A stretch of DNA of 52,628 bases, taken from the NCBI GenBank assembly GCA_910579275.1, contig CAJTTO010000029.1:1-52628 (forward strand). Reading direction: 5' to 3'. This document shows positions 42,328-52,194 of the stretch, one piece after another (position 1 is the first letter of the stretch; every line of letters begins with the position of its first letter). The notes under the pieces are model-generated. The model ran no database searches. It was not told where the DNA came from and saw only the letters and a list, made by a program, of their open reading frames with translations. Origin of the DNA: an uncultured Lachnospiraceae bacterium (GTDB lineage Bacteria; Bacillota; Clostridia; Lachnospirales; Lachnospiraceae). Position numbers and translations under genes: made by a program.

Positions 42328-43677
42328 TTATAAAGTCTTACCTTTTCTTGCCGCTAAGTCCTTGTTCATCTGTTCATAATCCCTCTCTACTGTATACGGA
42401 ATCATCAGAAGCATCTGCAGGACTGCCACGATTACCGGCATCCCGATATAAAGCATTTTAATGACATTGATTGCAGATTCCGGCTGCACACGCAGCGCGC
42501 CATCGTAACCGCCCCGCGCCAGCAGGGCGCCAATCAGGGCATTGCCAAGTCCCATTCCTACCTTACAGCCAAAACTCTGTGCGCTGAATACGAGACCTTC
42601 CGAGCGTACTCCCGTTTTCCACTCGCCATACTCTACACTGTCGCCAATAATGGCAAACTGTACCCCCATCACACACGCATATCCTATCCCGCGGATAACG
42701 GAAGTTCCAACGACCAGCACTGCTTCCTCCATGCGAAACATCAGCGGTACATAACTGATTAAAATAATACCCCAGCCGAGCAGATTTGTCTTTTTCTTGC
42801 CAATCTTTTTAACAATCGGCGCCATCAGGAAAAAGAAAACAATCATCGGGGCGATATATGCCGCATTCACTGTGCCGACCAAAGACTCATTGTGCAGAAC
42901 CTGTACGCAAAAATATGTATTAATCGTTGATATCGCCATATAAAACAGGCATGTTCCTGTTCCCAGCAGCATGGAAATTATCCAACATTTATTCTTTACC
43001 AGCGCCAGAAGCGCCGTCGTAACAGGAACGGATTCCCTGTCCTTTGCCACCCCGCCGACATTCTCCTTTGTCCCGAAAAAACAAATCAGGAACAATACTG
43101 CCGCTGCTGCCGCAAAAATTCCATATACAAACGTCCATGCCATCCGGTCTCCGCCAAACAAATTGACAAGCGGCAGTGTGGCAGCGGTGATAATCAGACT
43201 TGTAATCTGCGCAAAAATCTGCCGGAAAATATTCAGGATGCTCCTATCATAAGGATCCGTCGTCATCAGCGTGCTAAGTGAGCCATACGGCAGATTAATC
43301 ATGGTATACATTGTCATAACCAAATTATACGTAATAAAAATGTATATAATCTTACCCTTGTCCGAAAAATCCGGCACGGAAAACATCAATGTTGTGGCAA
43401 TCGCAAACGGAATCGCCACGCGCAGCAGCCAAGGTCTCGCTTTTCCAAATCGGGACTTCGTCCTGTCAACAATCAGTCCCATGATTAAATCCGACGCCCC
43501 ATCCAAAAATCTTGACACCAGCATAATCGTACCGATTACTGCCGCATTCACATGCACGACATCCGTATAGTAAAGCATCACGAAAGCGCCCAGTGCAGCC
43601 CACACAACATTGCTCGCCGCATCCCCGCACGCATAAGAAATTTTCTCGCCCAACCGCAACTTATTATTCTGTTCCAT
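42328..43677 (-). CDS. GPH-family sugar:cation symporter
   Basis: A 449-residue, 12-helix MFS protein of the glycoside-pentoside-hexuronide family: GEKISYACGDAASN at the start, DGASDLIMGLIVDRTKSRFGKARPW in the loop between helices 2 and 3 (acidic cation-site residues) and the long RPW-type basic loop. It probably imports the fructoside cut by the GH32 enzyme. Its RBS (GGAGG) lies inside the end of the GH32 gene, 4 bp upstream, so the two form one operon. Confidence 0.9.
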   Translation of the reverse strand: MEQNNKLRLGEKISYACGDAASNVVWAALGAFVMLYYTDVVHVNAAVIGTIMLVSRFLDGASDLIMGLIVDRTKSRFGKARPWLLRVAIPFAIATTLMFSVPDFSDKGKIIYIFITYNLVMTMYTMINLPYGSLSTLMTTDPYDRSILNIFRQIFAQITSLIITAATLPLVNLFGGDRMAWTFVYGIFAAAAAVLFLICFFGTKENVGGVAKDRESVPVTTALLALVKNKCWIISMLLGTGTCLFYMAISTINTYFCVQVLHNESLVGTVNAAYIAPMIVFFFLMAPIVKKIGKKKTNLLGWGIILISYVPLMFRMEEAVLVVGTSVIRGIGYACVMGVQFAIIGDSVEYGEWKTGVRSEGLVFSAQSFGCKVGMGLGNALIGALLARGGYDGALRVQPESAINVIKMLYIGMPVIVAVLQMLLMIPYTVERDYEQMNKDLAARKGKTL

Positions 43678-43681
43678 AACG

Positions 43682-45349
43682 CTACCTCCATATCCCCTTC
43701 ATCTCATAAATCCGAATCCGCTCCACAGCATTTTCCCATTGGAAAGCTGCACAAAAAACGCCGTCACCGTCATCCTGATAAAACAGTTTTGTCCCTGCCT
43801 CTTCTCCGTCGTTTACAAACACTTCTGTCAGCCTTCTGTCCACAAATATTTCTATCTTACGAACCTGCTCCACCGCTGTCTCAAAACTGACATACTTGGA
43901 TTTGACCCCCTCTGTCTTAATTTGCAATCGTGTCTTTTCCCTGACAAGCCACAATTTTCCCTCCTGAGATTCTCCCAAAAGCAGGGAGAACTCGGTCGCG
44001 TCCGCAAAATCAATCCGCACATAGTATCCATTCCGGTTCAAATGGCGCACCGACATGTTCTGTCCCGCCACATCACAGATTCCTTTTCCAAGCAGGGAAT
44101 AAATCTCCCTTATTGGCTTTCGATACAGTTTATTGTTTCTGACGGACAATTCCCTCGGAATCGCCATCGCACCATAGGAACCATTTTCCTCCGGCACATG
44201 TTCCAGATAACAGTCTGCTGTCCATCCGACTGCAATTTGTCGCCCATCATGAAAAAAAGACTGAACAGCATAGAAATTACCCCCAAAATCATACAATCCA
44301 CGGCTCTCTACCTGAAATACCCCGTCCTTGTAATTTCCTATGTAATAATGTGTAGGCTGATATCTCCTCTGCTCATCTACGTACATCATCCATGCGCCGA
44401 CTGCCACAAATACCCCGTCCACATGAAAGAAATCCGGACATTCAAACGTATAAACACCTTCTGTATACTCTGCAAGCAGTATGCCCTGATACGTCCAGTT
44501 TCTCATATCCTCCGACGTATAGCGCACAAGTGACGGAACTCCTTTTACCTTTGCACCGAGCACCATCTGCCAAACGCCTTCGAACAAAAATACTTTGGGA
44601 TCCCTGAAATTAAAGGAAAATGTGTTGTCCGGTTTCCGGATAATTTCTGTCTCCGCACCAAAATGAATGCCGTCCTTCGACGTGACCATGGTCTGATACT
44701 GAACGGTCTCCTCCTCTGTATCCTCCATTGGGCCAAGATGCCTCGTGAGATAAAACACAATCTCATCGTCCAGCGCCACAGCACTTCCCGAAAAAGCCCC
44801 GCCTTTCTTATCCTCCGCTTCCAGTATCTCCTGCTGGGGTTCAAGGACATATGGAAGGTGTACCCAGTGAACCAAATCCCGACTCGCCGTATGTCCCCAG
44901 TACATGTGTCCCCACTCCTGCCTGTGCGGATTTGCCTGATAGTACATGTGATAGTAACCTTTAAAATAACAGAGTCCGTTCGGATCGTTTATCCAGTTTT
45001 TAAATGCGTTAAAATGATATTGCTCCCTGTTCGGCGAATCATACCATGCCTGCAGATTGTCAACCTTTATCCAGTCTCCGTTGCTGTAATTTAGAAAACA
45101 AATTCCGGTTTCCATCATCCGCTCCGACTCCGAGAGATATGCCACGCTCACCTGACACTGCATCAATTCCACCTCATACTGTGCCGCGCGCTCCACAGGA
45201 ATCCTGCTCAGGCGAAACTGCTTTATCCCTGCCGGATATTCTGTCCATGTTCCATTATGTTTGCGTATTCGTAGTTTCCCTGTTTTCCCTTCTGCGGATT
45301 TCATAAAGATTTCCAGACATCGGTATTCGCCGGTCTGAATCATGCACAT
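43682..45349 (-). CDS. GH32 fructan/sucrose hydrolase
   Basis: A 555-residue protein. An N-terminal beta-rich domain of about 105 residues, unfamiliar to me, precedes the five-blade GH32 propeller: D122 nucleophile in WINDPNG, D250 in FRDPKVF, E303 acid/base in ECPDF. The C-terminal beta-sandwich follows to the end. No signal peptide is visible, so it acts in the cytosol on imported fructosides. The ATG at 45349 has AGGAG 7 nt upstream. The upstream frame to 45421 covers operator DNA and is rejected. Confidence 0.93.
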   Translation of the reverse strand: MCMIQTGEYRCLEIFMKSAEGKTGKLRIRKHNGTWTEYPAGIKQFRLSRIPVERAAQYEVELMQCQVSVAYLSESERMMETGICFLNYSNGDWIKVDNLQAWYDSPNREQYHFNAFKNWINDPNGLCYFKGYYHMYYQANPHRQEWGHMYWGHTASRDLVHWVHLPYVLEPQQEILEAEDKKGGAFSGSAVALDDEIVFYLTRHLGPMEDTEEETVQYQTMVTSKDGIHFGAETEIIRKPDNTFSFNFRDPKVFLFEGVWQMVLGAKVKGVPSLVRYTSEDMRNWTYQGILLAEYTEGVYTFECPDFFHVDGVFVAVGAWMMYVDEQRRYQPTHYYIGNYKDGVFQVESRGLYDFGGNFYAVQSFFHDGRQIAVGWTADCYLEHVPEENGSYGAMAIPRELSVRNNKLYRKPIREIYSLLGKGICDVAGQNMSVRHLNRNGYYVRIDFADATEFSLLLGESQEGKLWLVREKTRLQIKTEGVKSKYVSFETAVEQVRKIEIFVDRRLTEVFVNDGEEAGTKLFYQDDGDGVFCAAFQWENAVERIRIYEMKGIWR

Positions 45350-45372
45350 AAAATCACTCCTTTCTTTCCTTG

Positions 45373-45386
45373 TCGAACCGGTTCGA
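45373..45386. promoter_or_regulatory. LacI-family operator O1
   Basis: TCGAACCGGTTCGA is a perfect 14-bp palindrome with the central CG typical of LacI-family sites. It lies about +10 to +23 from the predicted start, 23 bp before the GH32 ATG. Confidence 0.85.
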
Positions 45387-45395
45387 TATCGCCGC

Positions 45396-45424
45396 TTTAT
45401 AAAACCGGTTCCAAATATCAAACC
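45396..45424 (-). promoter_or_regulatory. Predicted promoter of the GH32 operon with operator O2
   Basis: Minus-strand -10 TATAAA (45396-45401), 17-bp spacer, -35 GGTTTG (45419-45424, weak). Operator O2 AAAACCGGTTCC is centred in the spacer (core 45403-45410), so repressor and polymerase should exclude each other. Confidence 0.6.
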
Positions 45425-45431
45425 GGTTTTA
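45419..45431. promoter_or_regulatory. LacI-family operator O3
   Basis: CAAACCGGTTTTA, core AACCGGTT at 45421-45428, overlaps the predicted -35. Centres of O3 and O2 are 18 bp apart, and O2 and O1 27 bp apart. Confidence 0.75.
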
Positions 45432-45541
45432 TATTTTATGATTTTAGTTTACCGAATCCTATGGTCTTCGTCAATCCCTGATTCGCTTAAAAACAGCAAT
45501 TCTCGCATATGGACAAAAATCTATTTGTATTTTTGTATGAA

Positions 45542-46522
45542 TTACACAAAGACATCCCCATTCTGGACTGAAACAGGAAATACCTGATGCATACACTGTG
45601 GTTTCTCCCCCCTCACCAGCATGTCTATCGTATCCGCACAGGCAAACGCCATTTGCCGCACAGGCTGCACGACCGCATCAAGGATATAAGCCCCCAAACG
45701 TGTCACATACGTTCCATCATATGCCATCATTTTGACTTGCCCAGACATCCATTTATTGCGCTTTTTTGCTTCTTTCATACATGCCATGACCAGCAAATCC
45801 GCACCGAAGACACCATCAACATGCGGATATTGCTCAAACACTTCCCATGCTGCCTTCGCAAAGTCCGTTTCCCGAAATGCATTGTGCGGCATCTCGATAT
45901 TATGAATCTCAATCTTGTGCTTTTGCAATGCCTGCTCAAATGACACATGATACTCATGCGCAGGCGTATTGACAATTCTGGCGCCGCTTACCTGAACGAC
46001 ATTTCTGCACGCGTGGTCTGCAAAAAATTCCGCTGCAATACGTCCACCCTGCACATGGTCTGCCTGAATCAACGGAATCTCATCTCCCAAATCACGGTCA
46101 AACGCCACTACCGGATAATCCAACTGCGCATACTGTTCATGAAGCAGGGAATGCGCTCCCATTATAATCCCGTCCATAGTACGGCTTCGAAGCATATTCA
46201 AAAATTCCTGTTCCATATTCTCTTTCTCAACGGTCGCGCAGAACATGGTTTTATATCCTTTCTGGTATAATGCCTCCTCCGCATATTTTACAAAACTACC
46301 GTAAAACGGATGAGACACGTCAGGAATAATAATTCCGATCAGGTTCGTCCTGTTTTTGGACAAATTTCTACCCAGCTGGCTTGGTGTATAATTTAATTCC
46401 TTTATTGCCTTTTCTACCTTGGCTCTTGTTTCTTCAGAAACATATCCATTATTATTTATAACCAAAGAGACTGTACTCTTTGCCACCTCTGCTCTTTTTG
46501 CCACATCGCTGATACTTGCCAT
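45542..46522 (-). CDS. LacI-family transcriptional regulator
   Basis: A 326-residue LacI regulator: HTH ISDVAKRAEVAKSTVSLVINN (about 3-24), hinge helix LGRNLSKNRTN, and a periplasmic-binding-type ligand domain (60-326). Located directly upstream of three AACCGGTT operators and the GH32/symporter operon, which it should repress until a fructoside binds. GAGG is 7 nt before the ATG. It also follows the nuclease gene by 47 bp on the same strand. Confidence 0.93.
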   Translation of the reverse strand: MASISDVAKRAEVAKSTVSLVINNNGYVSEETRAKVEKAIKELNYTPSQLGRNLSKNRTNLIGIIIPDVSHPFYGSFVKYAEEALYQKGYKTMFCATVEKENMEQEFLNMLRSRTMDGIIMGAHSLLHEQYAQLDYPVVAFDRDLGDEIPLIQADHVQGGRIAAEFFADHACRNVVQVSGARIVNTPAHEYHVSFEQALQKHKIEIHNIEMPHNAFRETDFAKAAWEVFEQYPHVDGVFGADLLVMACMKEAKKRNKWMSGQVKMMAYDGTYVTRLGAYILDAVVQPVRQMAFACADTIDMLVRGEKPQCMHQVFPVSVQNGDVFV

Positions 46523-46569
46523 CTTAATTCCTCACAACCCATTGATTTTCTTTTCATTCATCCCATATG

Positions 46570-48150
46570 TTATTTCGCTTTCTCCACCCGCTCAATCACA
46601 CAGCTATGCGGCTTGTCCGCGCTGTCCCTGTTGTAGCTCACACCGACCAGCAGGATTTCTCCCGTATAACATTCCAGTGCCTGTGTGTACTGCCTGTCCT
46701 TTATCTGCCGTATCGCCGCACTGACACTCCTGTCATATTTTAACTCCACTACCATCGCGGGCTTGTCCGTGTGCGGAAGCGGCAGAAACGCGATGTCCGC
46801 AAACCCCTTTCCCGCAGGAAACTCCCGTATCAGCTTATAGTCCTTCCTCGCACTGTAGTATGCAAGCCCGATCGCACACCCAAGGGAATTCTCGTCATTG
46901 TATGTCAGTATCGAAGCCACCTCGCCATGTGCCCTGTCAAGCTCCCTTGCAACACCTTCCGCATCGCCCCGCAGCGTGTCCTCAAGCAGCCTCTCAGACG
47001 CCCTCAGCACATTCATCACATTCCCCCAGCCGCCGACGCTCATGGCATTCTCAAACTCCTCAATGATCTCCTTGTTGGGAATAAACGCCTCCCTTTCATC
47101 GGAATCATAGCCGAGATACCCCAGATGGATCAGCAGCGTAAGCACGTCATCCTTTGTATTGAAATTGCGCATGTCATTCTGGAAGCTGCGCGTGTTGACC
47201 CTGACTCGTCCCCCGCCAAGCATCCGCACGATATCCCCGCGCAGTCCGTCGAAGTCCATGTCCATATAGACCTTGAGCGCCTCATAGGTCTCTGTTGACG
47301 TCCAGTAATTTGAAAACTTATGACGGCGCATCGCCTCCACCACCGACTTCGGGTTGTAAAGATGCTGAAATTCCGTAAATGTATACCCGTCATACCAGCT
47401 GCTTGTCTCCGAAAAATCCATGCCGAACCGCTCACACAGCGCTTTCACTTCACTTTCCGTAAAGCCGGTATACTCCTCAAGCATACTCTGGTCTGTCATC
47501 GAATACTCCCAGAACATATTCAGCGCGGAATGCTGCCCGTACTTTTTTATCGGCAGGATGCCCGTCACATAGGCAAGCGCAACATACGGCTGGTCCTTTA
47601 ATAAGCCGCGCAGAAAATCGAGGTACTGTTTCTGCATCGCCTCGTACTCCTGCCGTTCCCGCATCACACAGTCCCACTCGTCAATCAAGAAGACAAACTG
47701 TTTCCCCGTTTTTACAAATATTTTTTCGAGGGCTGTCGCCAAGTCCGTTATCCGATCCGAAAAACAGTCCCCATATGCCTCCGTTAGCTCCTCAAGCACT
47801 GCCTGCTCCAAGTATTCTGTAACCTCTTTGGTTTTCGCACGGATTAGGAACTGCTGCATATTCAGGTAAATCACATCATACTGATTCAGGTGTCTGTCAA
47901 AATCCTTGTCCTGCGCTATCTTAAACCCCGCAAACAGCTCCCTCGAGTCACAGCCGCAGCTGTAATATGCCACAAGCATTTTCAATGCCATTGATTTGCC
48001 GAAACGCCTTGGCCTGCTGACGCAGATATAGCCCTCCTCCGTGTCCAAACAGCGATTGGTGAATGCAATCAGCCCCGTCTTGTCCACATAAATTTCAGAG
48101 CATACTGCCTTGTAAAACCCCTTATTTCCCGGATTCAGATAAATTCCCAT
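46570..48150 (-). CDS. AAA-ATPase/PD-(D/E)XK nuclease-like protein, copy 1
   Basis: A 526-residue protein of the AAA-ATPase-like/DUF1703 type common in gut bacteria. N-terminal part: YVDKTGLIAF, Walker A-like RPRRFGKS (K52), Walker B FLIDEWD. C-terminal part: PD-(D/E)XK core GKGFADIAF (D) followed by MVVELKYD (ExK). The biological role is not established; mobile-element or defence functions have been suggested. GGAGG is 3 nt before the ATG. It is about 54 bp downstream of a close paralogue. Confidence 0.88.
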   Translation of the reverse strand: MGIYLNPGNKGFYKAVCSEIYVDKTGLIAFTNRCLDTEEGYICVSRPRRFGKSMALKMLVAYYSCGCDSRELFAGFKIAQDKDFDRHLNQYDVIYLNMQQFLIRAKTKEVTEYLEQAVLEELTEAYGDCFSDRITDLATALEKIFVKTGKQFVFLIDEWDCVMRERQEYEAMQKQYLDFLRGLLKDQPYVALAYVTGILPIKKYGQHSALNMFWEYSMTDQSMLEEYTGFTESEVKALCERFGMDFSETSSWYDGYTFTEFQHLYNPKSVVEAMRRHKFSNYWTSTETYEALKVYMDMDFDGLRGDIVRMLGGGRVRVNTRSFQNDMRNFNTKDDVLTLLIHLGYLGYDSDEREAFIPNKEIIEEFENAMSVGGWGNVMNVLRASERLLEDTLRGDAEGVARELDRAHGEVASILTYNDENSLGCAIGLAYYSARKDYKLIREFPAGKGFADIAFLPLPHTDKPAMVVELKYDRSVSAAIRQIKDRQYTQALECYTGEILLVGVSYNRDSADKPHSCVIERVEKAK

Positions 48151-48204
48151 ATTCCTCCATTCCTGCCGTGGCTCACCGAGCATCTTTTTCTTTTTAGATA
48201 TCCG

Positions 48205-49779
48205 TCACTTCTCCACCCGCTCAATCACACAGCTATGCGGCTTGTCCGCGCTGTCCCTGTTGTAGCTCACACCGACCAGCAGGATTTCTCCCGTATAACA
48301 TTCCAGTGCCTGTGTGTACTGCCTGTCCTTTATCTGCCGTATCGCCGCACTGACACTCCTGTCATATTTTAACTCCACTACCATCGCGGGCTTGTCCGTG
48401 TGCGGAAGCGGCAGAAACGCGATGTCCGCAAACCCCTTTCCCGCAGGAAACTCCCGTATCAGCTTATAGTCCTTCCTCGCACTGTAGTATGCAAGCCCGA
48501 TCGCACACCCAAGGGAATTCTCGTCATTGTATGTCAGTATCGAAGCCACCTCGCCATGTGCCCTGTCAAGCTCCCTTGCAACACCTTCCGCATCGCCCCG
48601 CAGCGTGTCCTCAAGCAGCCTCTCAGACGCCCTCAGCACATTCATCACATTCCCCCAGCCGCCGACGCTCATGGCATTCTCAAACTCCTCAATGATCTCC
48701 TTGTTGGGAATAAACGCCTCCCTTTCATCGGAATCATAGCCGAGATACCCCAGATGGATCAGCAGCGTAAGCACGTCATCCTTTGTATTGAAATTGCGCA
48801 TGTCATTCTGGAAGCTGCGCGTGTTGACCCTGACTCGTCCCCCGCCAAGCATCCGCACGATATCCCCACGCAGTCCGTCGAAGTCCATGTCCATATAGAC
48901 CTTGAGCGCCTCGTAGGTCTCTGTTGACGTCCAGTAATTTGAACAGTCCCGGCAGCTCATTGCCTCCACCACTGACTTTGGATTATAGATATGTTTATAC
49001 TTCTTAAACCGGTACCCGTCATACCAGCTGCCAATCTCGTCAAAGTCCATGTCATACCGCTCGCACAGCACTTTTACCTCATTCTCCGTAAAACCTGTAT
49101 ACTCCTCAAGTATTTTTTGATTCGTCATCGAATACTCCCAGAACATATTCAGCGCCGAATGCTGCCCATACTTTTTTACCGGCAGGATGCCCGTCACATA
49201 GGCAAGCGCAACGTACGGCTGGTCTTTTAACAAGTCACGCAGAAAATCGAGGTACTGCTTCTGCATCGTCTCGGACTCCTGCCGTTCCCGCATCACACAG
49301 TCCCACTCGTCAATCAAGAAGACAAACTGTTTCCCCGTTTTTACAAATATTTTTTCGAGGGCTGTCGCCAAGTCCGTTATCCGATCCGAAAAACAGTCCC
49401 CATATGCCTCCGTTAGCTCCTCAAGCACTGCCTGCTCCAAGTATTCTGTAACCTCTTTGGTTTTCGCACGGATTAGGAACTGCTGCATATTCAGGTAAAT
49501 CACATCATACTGATTCAGGTGTCTGTCAAAATCCTTGTCCTGCGCAATCTTAAACCCCGCAAACAGCTCCCTCGAATCACAGCCACAGCTGTAATACGCC
49601 GCAAGCATTTCAAGCGTCATGGATTTTCCGAACCGCCGCGGTCTGCTGACACAGAGATATTTTTCCTTTGTTTTTAACAGTTCATTTGTGTATGCAATCA
49701 GCCCTGTCTTGTCCACATATATTTTAGAGTGAATTGATTCCGCATAACCATGATTTCCCGGATTCAGATAGATTCCCAT
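48205..49779 (-). CDS. AAA-ATPase/PD-(D/E)XK nuclease-like protein, copy 2
   Basis: A 524-residue paralogue of copy 1, offset by about 1629 bp. All key motifs are kept: RPRRFGKS, FLIDEWD, GKGFADIAF, VVELKYD. The C-terminal 245 codons are nearly identical in DNA to copy 1, and the Walker B region likewise. The first 60 residues and a stretch around residues 220-290 differ. GGAGG is 5 nt before the ATG. Confidence 0.88.
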   Translation of the reverse strand: MGIYLNPGNHGYAESIHSKIYVDKTGLIAYTNELLKTKEKYLCVSRPRRFGKSMTLEMLAAYYSCGCDSRELFAGFKIAQDKDFDRHLNQYDVIYLNMQQFLIRAKTKEVTEYLEQAVLEELTEAYGDCFSDRITDLATALEKIFVKTGKQFVFLIDEWDCVMRERQESETMQKQYLDFLRDLLKDQPYVALAYVTGILPVKKYGQHSALNMFWEYSMTNQKILEEYTGFTENEVKVLCERYDMDFDEIGSWYDGYRFKKYKHIYNPKSVVEAMSCRDCSNYWTSTETYEALKVYMDMDFDGLRGDIVRMLGGGRVRVNTRSFQNDMRNFNTKDDVLTLLIHLGYLGYDSDEREAFIPNKEIIEEFENAMSVGGWGNVMNVLRASERLLEDTLRGDAEGVARELDRAHGEVASILTYNDENSLGCAIGLAYYSARKDYKLIREFPAGKGFADIAFLPLPHTDKPAMVVELKYDRSVSAAIRQIKDRQYTQALECYTGEILLVGVSYNRDSADKPHSCVIERVEK

Positions 49780-50201
49780 AGACACCTCCATTCCTGACTT
49801 GCGGCTTTTATATTAGAACCGCCTCCAACACCATAGCCCTGCGTTGGAACACAAATGCAGCTGCTCCCCGCTTCCCTGCACTCCGTCACATAGGTAAGCA
49901 GAAGAAAGACTGCTTTATTTTTATTATATGGGAAACACCATAAATCCACAAGCATAATCTGCCCAGTCTCACGCCAAACACATAAATGTTCCATATAATA
50001 TGACGCTGCCCGTCCAGAACCATTTTATAAATATTGTACAAATAAAAGTAAATATAGTTATAGAATATAACCGCAATAATTAATATAATACAATTATCAG
50101 GCATCGAATATACTGAACCCACGGAAGTCATTATAGTAGTATATCAACCACGCAAAACCAAAAAACACACCCATAGGAACAGGAAACGGAGGAAAATTTT
50201 T
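49780..50201. other. Gene-free, AT-rich spacer before the GH31 gene
   Basis: Open frames here (up to 81 codons on the minus strand) lack ribosome binding sites and look like chance. The part from about 50030 to 50140 is very A/T-rich and should hold the GH31 promoter on the plus strand, but no hexamer pair is convincing. No LacI operator of the AACCGGTT type is present. Confidence 0.5.
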
Positions 50202-52193
50202 ATGAGATTCTGGAACGAAAATCAATCCCTCATGTGGAAGCACCAGTACGAAACGGTGTGCATCACACCCTGGGGACGAAATGCACTGCGCATCCGCGCG
50301 ACAAAATTTCCCAATTTTACAGATTATAACTGGGCACTAGACGAGCCTGTACCCGATGTCTCCGCCGATGTCTCCATCGAAATCGACAGCGGCGAAAGCT
50401 CAGAAACAAAAGGCGCCGTCATCAGAAACGGACGTCTCTGCATCAAAGTGGACTCTGCCGGTATTATGACCTTTTACCGTGACGGACAGAAAATCCTGAA
50501 AGAATACCACAGGGATTACGACCAGCCTGCATGCCGCGAAAGCAGATGCCTCAGAATCCGCGGGCGGGAATACAAGGCAATTGTCGGCGGCGACTATATG
50601 ATGAAGCTGCGTTTCGAGGGCAATGACGGAGAGAAAATTTACGGAATGGGACAATACCAGCAGTCCTATCTCGACATGAAAGGCTGTACCTTGGAGCTTG
50701 CACAGCGCAATTCGCAGACATCCGTCCCCTTTGCAGTGTCCAGTCTGGGCTATGGCTTCCTGTGGAATCATCCGGGTGTTGGAAATGTAGTATTTGGCAA
50801 AAACTATACCGAGTGGGAGGCAAAAGCCGCAAAGCAGCTCGACTATTGGATTACGGTTGATGACAATCCTGCAAAAATCCTTGAAAATTACACGGAGGTA
50901 ACCGGAAGAACACCCATGATTGACAAGCAGCTCCTTGGACTCTGGCAGTGCAAGCTGCGCTACCGGACGCAGGACGAGGTGCTCAGTGTGGCAAGAAAAT
51001 ATAAAGAACTCGGCATTCCCTTGGACGTGATTGTCATCGACTTTTTCCACTGGACAAGACAGGGCGATTGGAAATTTGACAAGGATTACTGGCCTGACCC
51101 CAAAGCCATGTGCGACGAACTACATTCGATGGGCACAAAGGTCGTTGTGTCCGTATGGCCTTCCGTAGACAAAAAAAGCGAAAATTTCAACGAACTGTCA
51201 GAGCGTGGTCTGCTGATTCAGACGGAACGCGGCAGTAACCAAACTTATGATTTTCAGGGAGACTGTCTGGAAATTGACCTCACAAATCCAGAAGCACAGG
51301 CTTATTTGTGGGAAAAATGCAAGAAGAATTATTACGATTATGGCATTGATATGTTCTGGCTTGACAATGCCGAACCGGACTACAGCGCATATGACTTTGA
51401 CAATTACCGCTATTATTTAGGCAGCGCTTTAGCAGTCAGCAACCTCTTTCCAAAGCTGTATGTCAAGACTTTTTATGAGCAGACCAAGGCGCTCTCGCTT
51501 GTGCGCTGCGGCTGGGCAGGCAGCCAGAAATATGCATCGCTCCTCTGGTCCGGCGATATCCCAAGCACCTTCGAATCCCTGAAAGACCAGCTTAGCGCAG
51601 GACTCAATATGGGTCTTGCCGGAATCCCATGGTGGACAACCGACATTGGCGGATTTATGACAGACGACGCAGCAGACCCAGATTTCCGCGAACTTTTGCT
51701 GCGCTGGTTCGAGTTTGCCGTATTCACACCGATTCTGCGCATGCACGGTGACCGCGGCCCCCACGACATCCCGCCGCTCTCCGAAAAAGAATGGGGCGGC
51801 GGAAGTCTGTTCACCGGACATTCCAACGAGCTTTGGAGCTACGGCGATGAGGCTTTTGCCATCATGAAACAACAGCTTGACCTACGTCTCTCAATCAAAC
51901 CCTACATCGAAAAGCTGATGCAGGAAGCATCAGAGACAGGCGCGCCGCTGTTGCGGACAATGTTCTATGAATTTCCGCAAGACCCACACTGCTGGGAATT
52001 AGACGATCAATACATGTTTGGAAATCAGTATTTAGTCGCGCCAATCCTGCAGTTGGGGCAGCGCGAACGCGAAGTCTATCTGCCCTCCGGCATCTGGAAA
52101 CGGCTTGCTGACAATCAGATTTATGAGGGCGGACAGACCGTGCTCTGCCCTGCACCGTTAGCGCAAATTCCTGTGTTTGTGCGTCAGAAGTAA
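50202..52193 (+). CDS. GH31 glycosidase (alpha-glucosidase/alpha-xylosidase type)
   Basis: A 663-residue cytosolic enzyme: N-terminal beta-sandwich (about 1-235), barrel (240-560) with nucleophile D388 (MFWLDNAEPDYS) and acid/base D452 (LWSGDI), then C-terminal beta domains. YGMGQYQQSYLDMKG and GGDYMMKLRF are typical of the alpha-xylosidase-like branch, but the sugar cannot be fixed from motifs. GGAGG is 9 nt before the ATG. Not clearly part of the GH32 locus. Confidence 0.9.
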   Translation: MRFWNENQSLMWKHQYETVCITPWGRNALRIRATKFPNFTDYNWALDEPVPDVSADVSIEIDSGESSETKGAVIRNGRLCIKVDSAGIMTFYRDGQKILKEYHRDYDQPACRESRCLRIRGREYKAIVGGDYMMKLRFEGNDGEKIYGMGQYQQSYLDMKGCTLELAQRNSQTSVPFAVSSLGYGFLWNHPGVGNVVFGKNYTEWEAKAAKQLDYWITVDDNPAKILENYTEVTGRTPMIDKQLLGLWQCKLRYRTQDEVLSVARKYKELGIPLDVIVIDFFHWTRQGDWKFDKDYWPDPKAMCDELHSMGTKVVVSVWPSVDKKSENFNELSERGLLIQTERGSNQTYDFQGDCLEIDLTNPEAQAYLWEKCKKNYYDYGIDMFWLDNAEPDYSAYDFDNYRYYLGSALAVSNLFPKLYVKTFYEQTKALSLVRCGWAGSQKYASLLWSGDIPSTFESLKDQLSAGLNMGLAGIPWWTTDIGGFMTDDAADPDFRELLLRWFEFAVFTPILRMHGDRGPHDIPPLSEKEWGGGSLFTGHSNELWSYGDEAFAIMKQQLDLRLSIKPYIEKLMQEASETGAPLLRTMFYEFPQDPHCWELDDQYMFGNQYLVAPILQLGQREREVYLPSGIWKRLADNQIYEGGQTVLCPAPLAQIPVFVRQK

Positions 52194-52194
52194 C

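Noticed and set aside
49764..50131. Two small minus-strand frames (76 and 81 codons), one hydrophobic
   Set aside because: No RBS, overlapping each other in AT-rich spacer DNA, no family resemblance.
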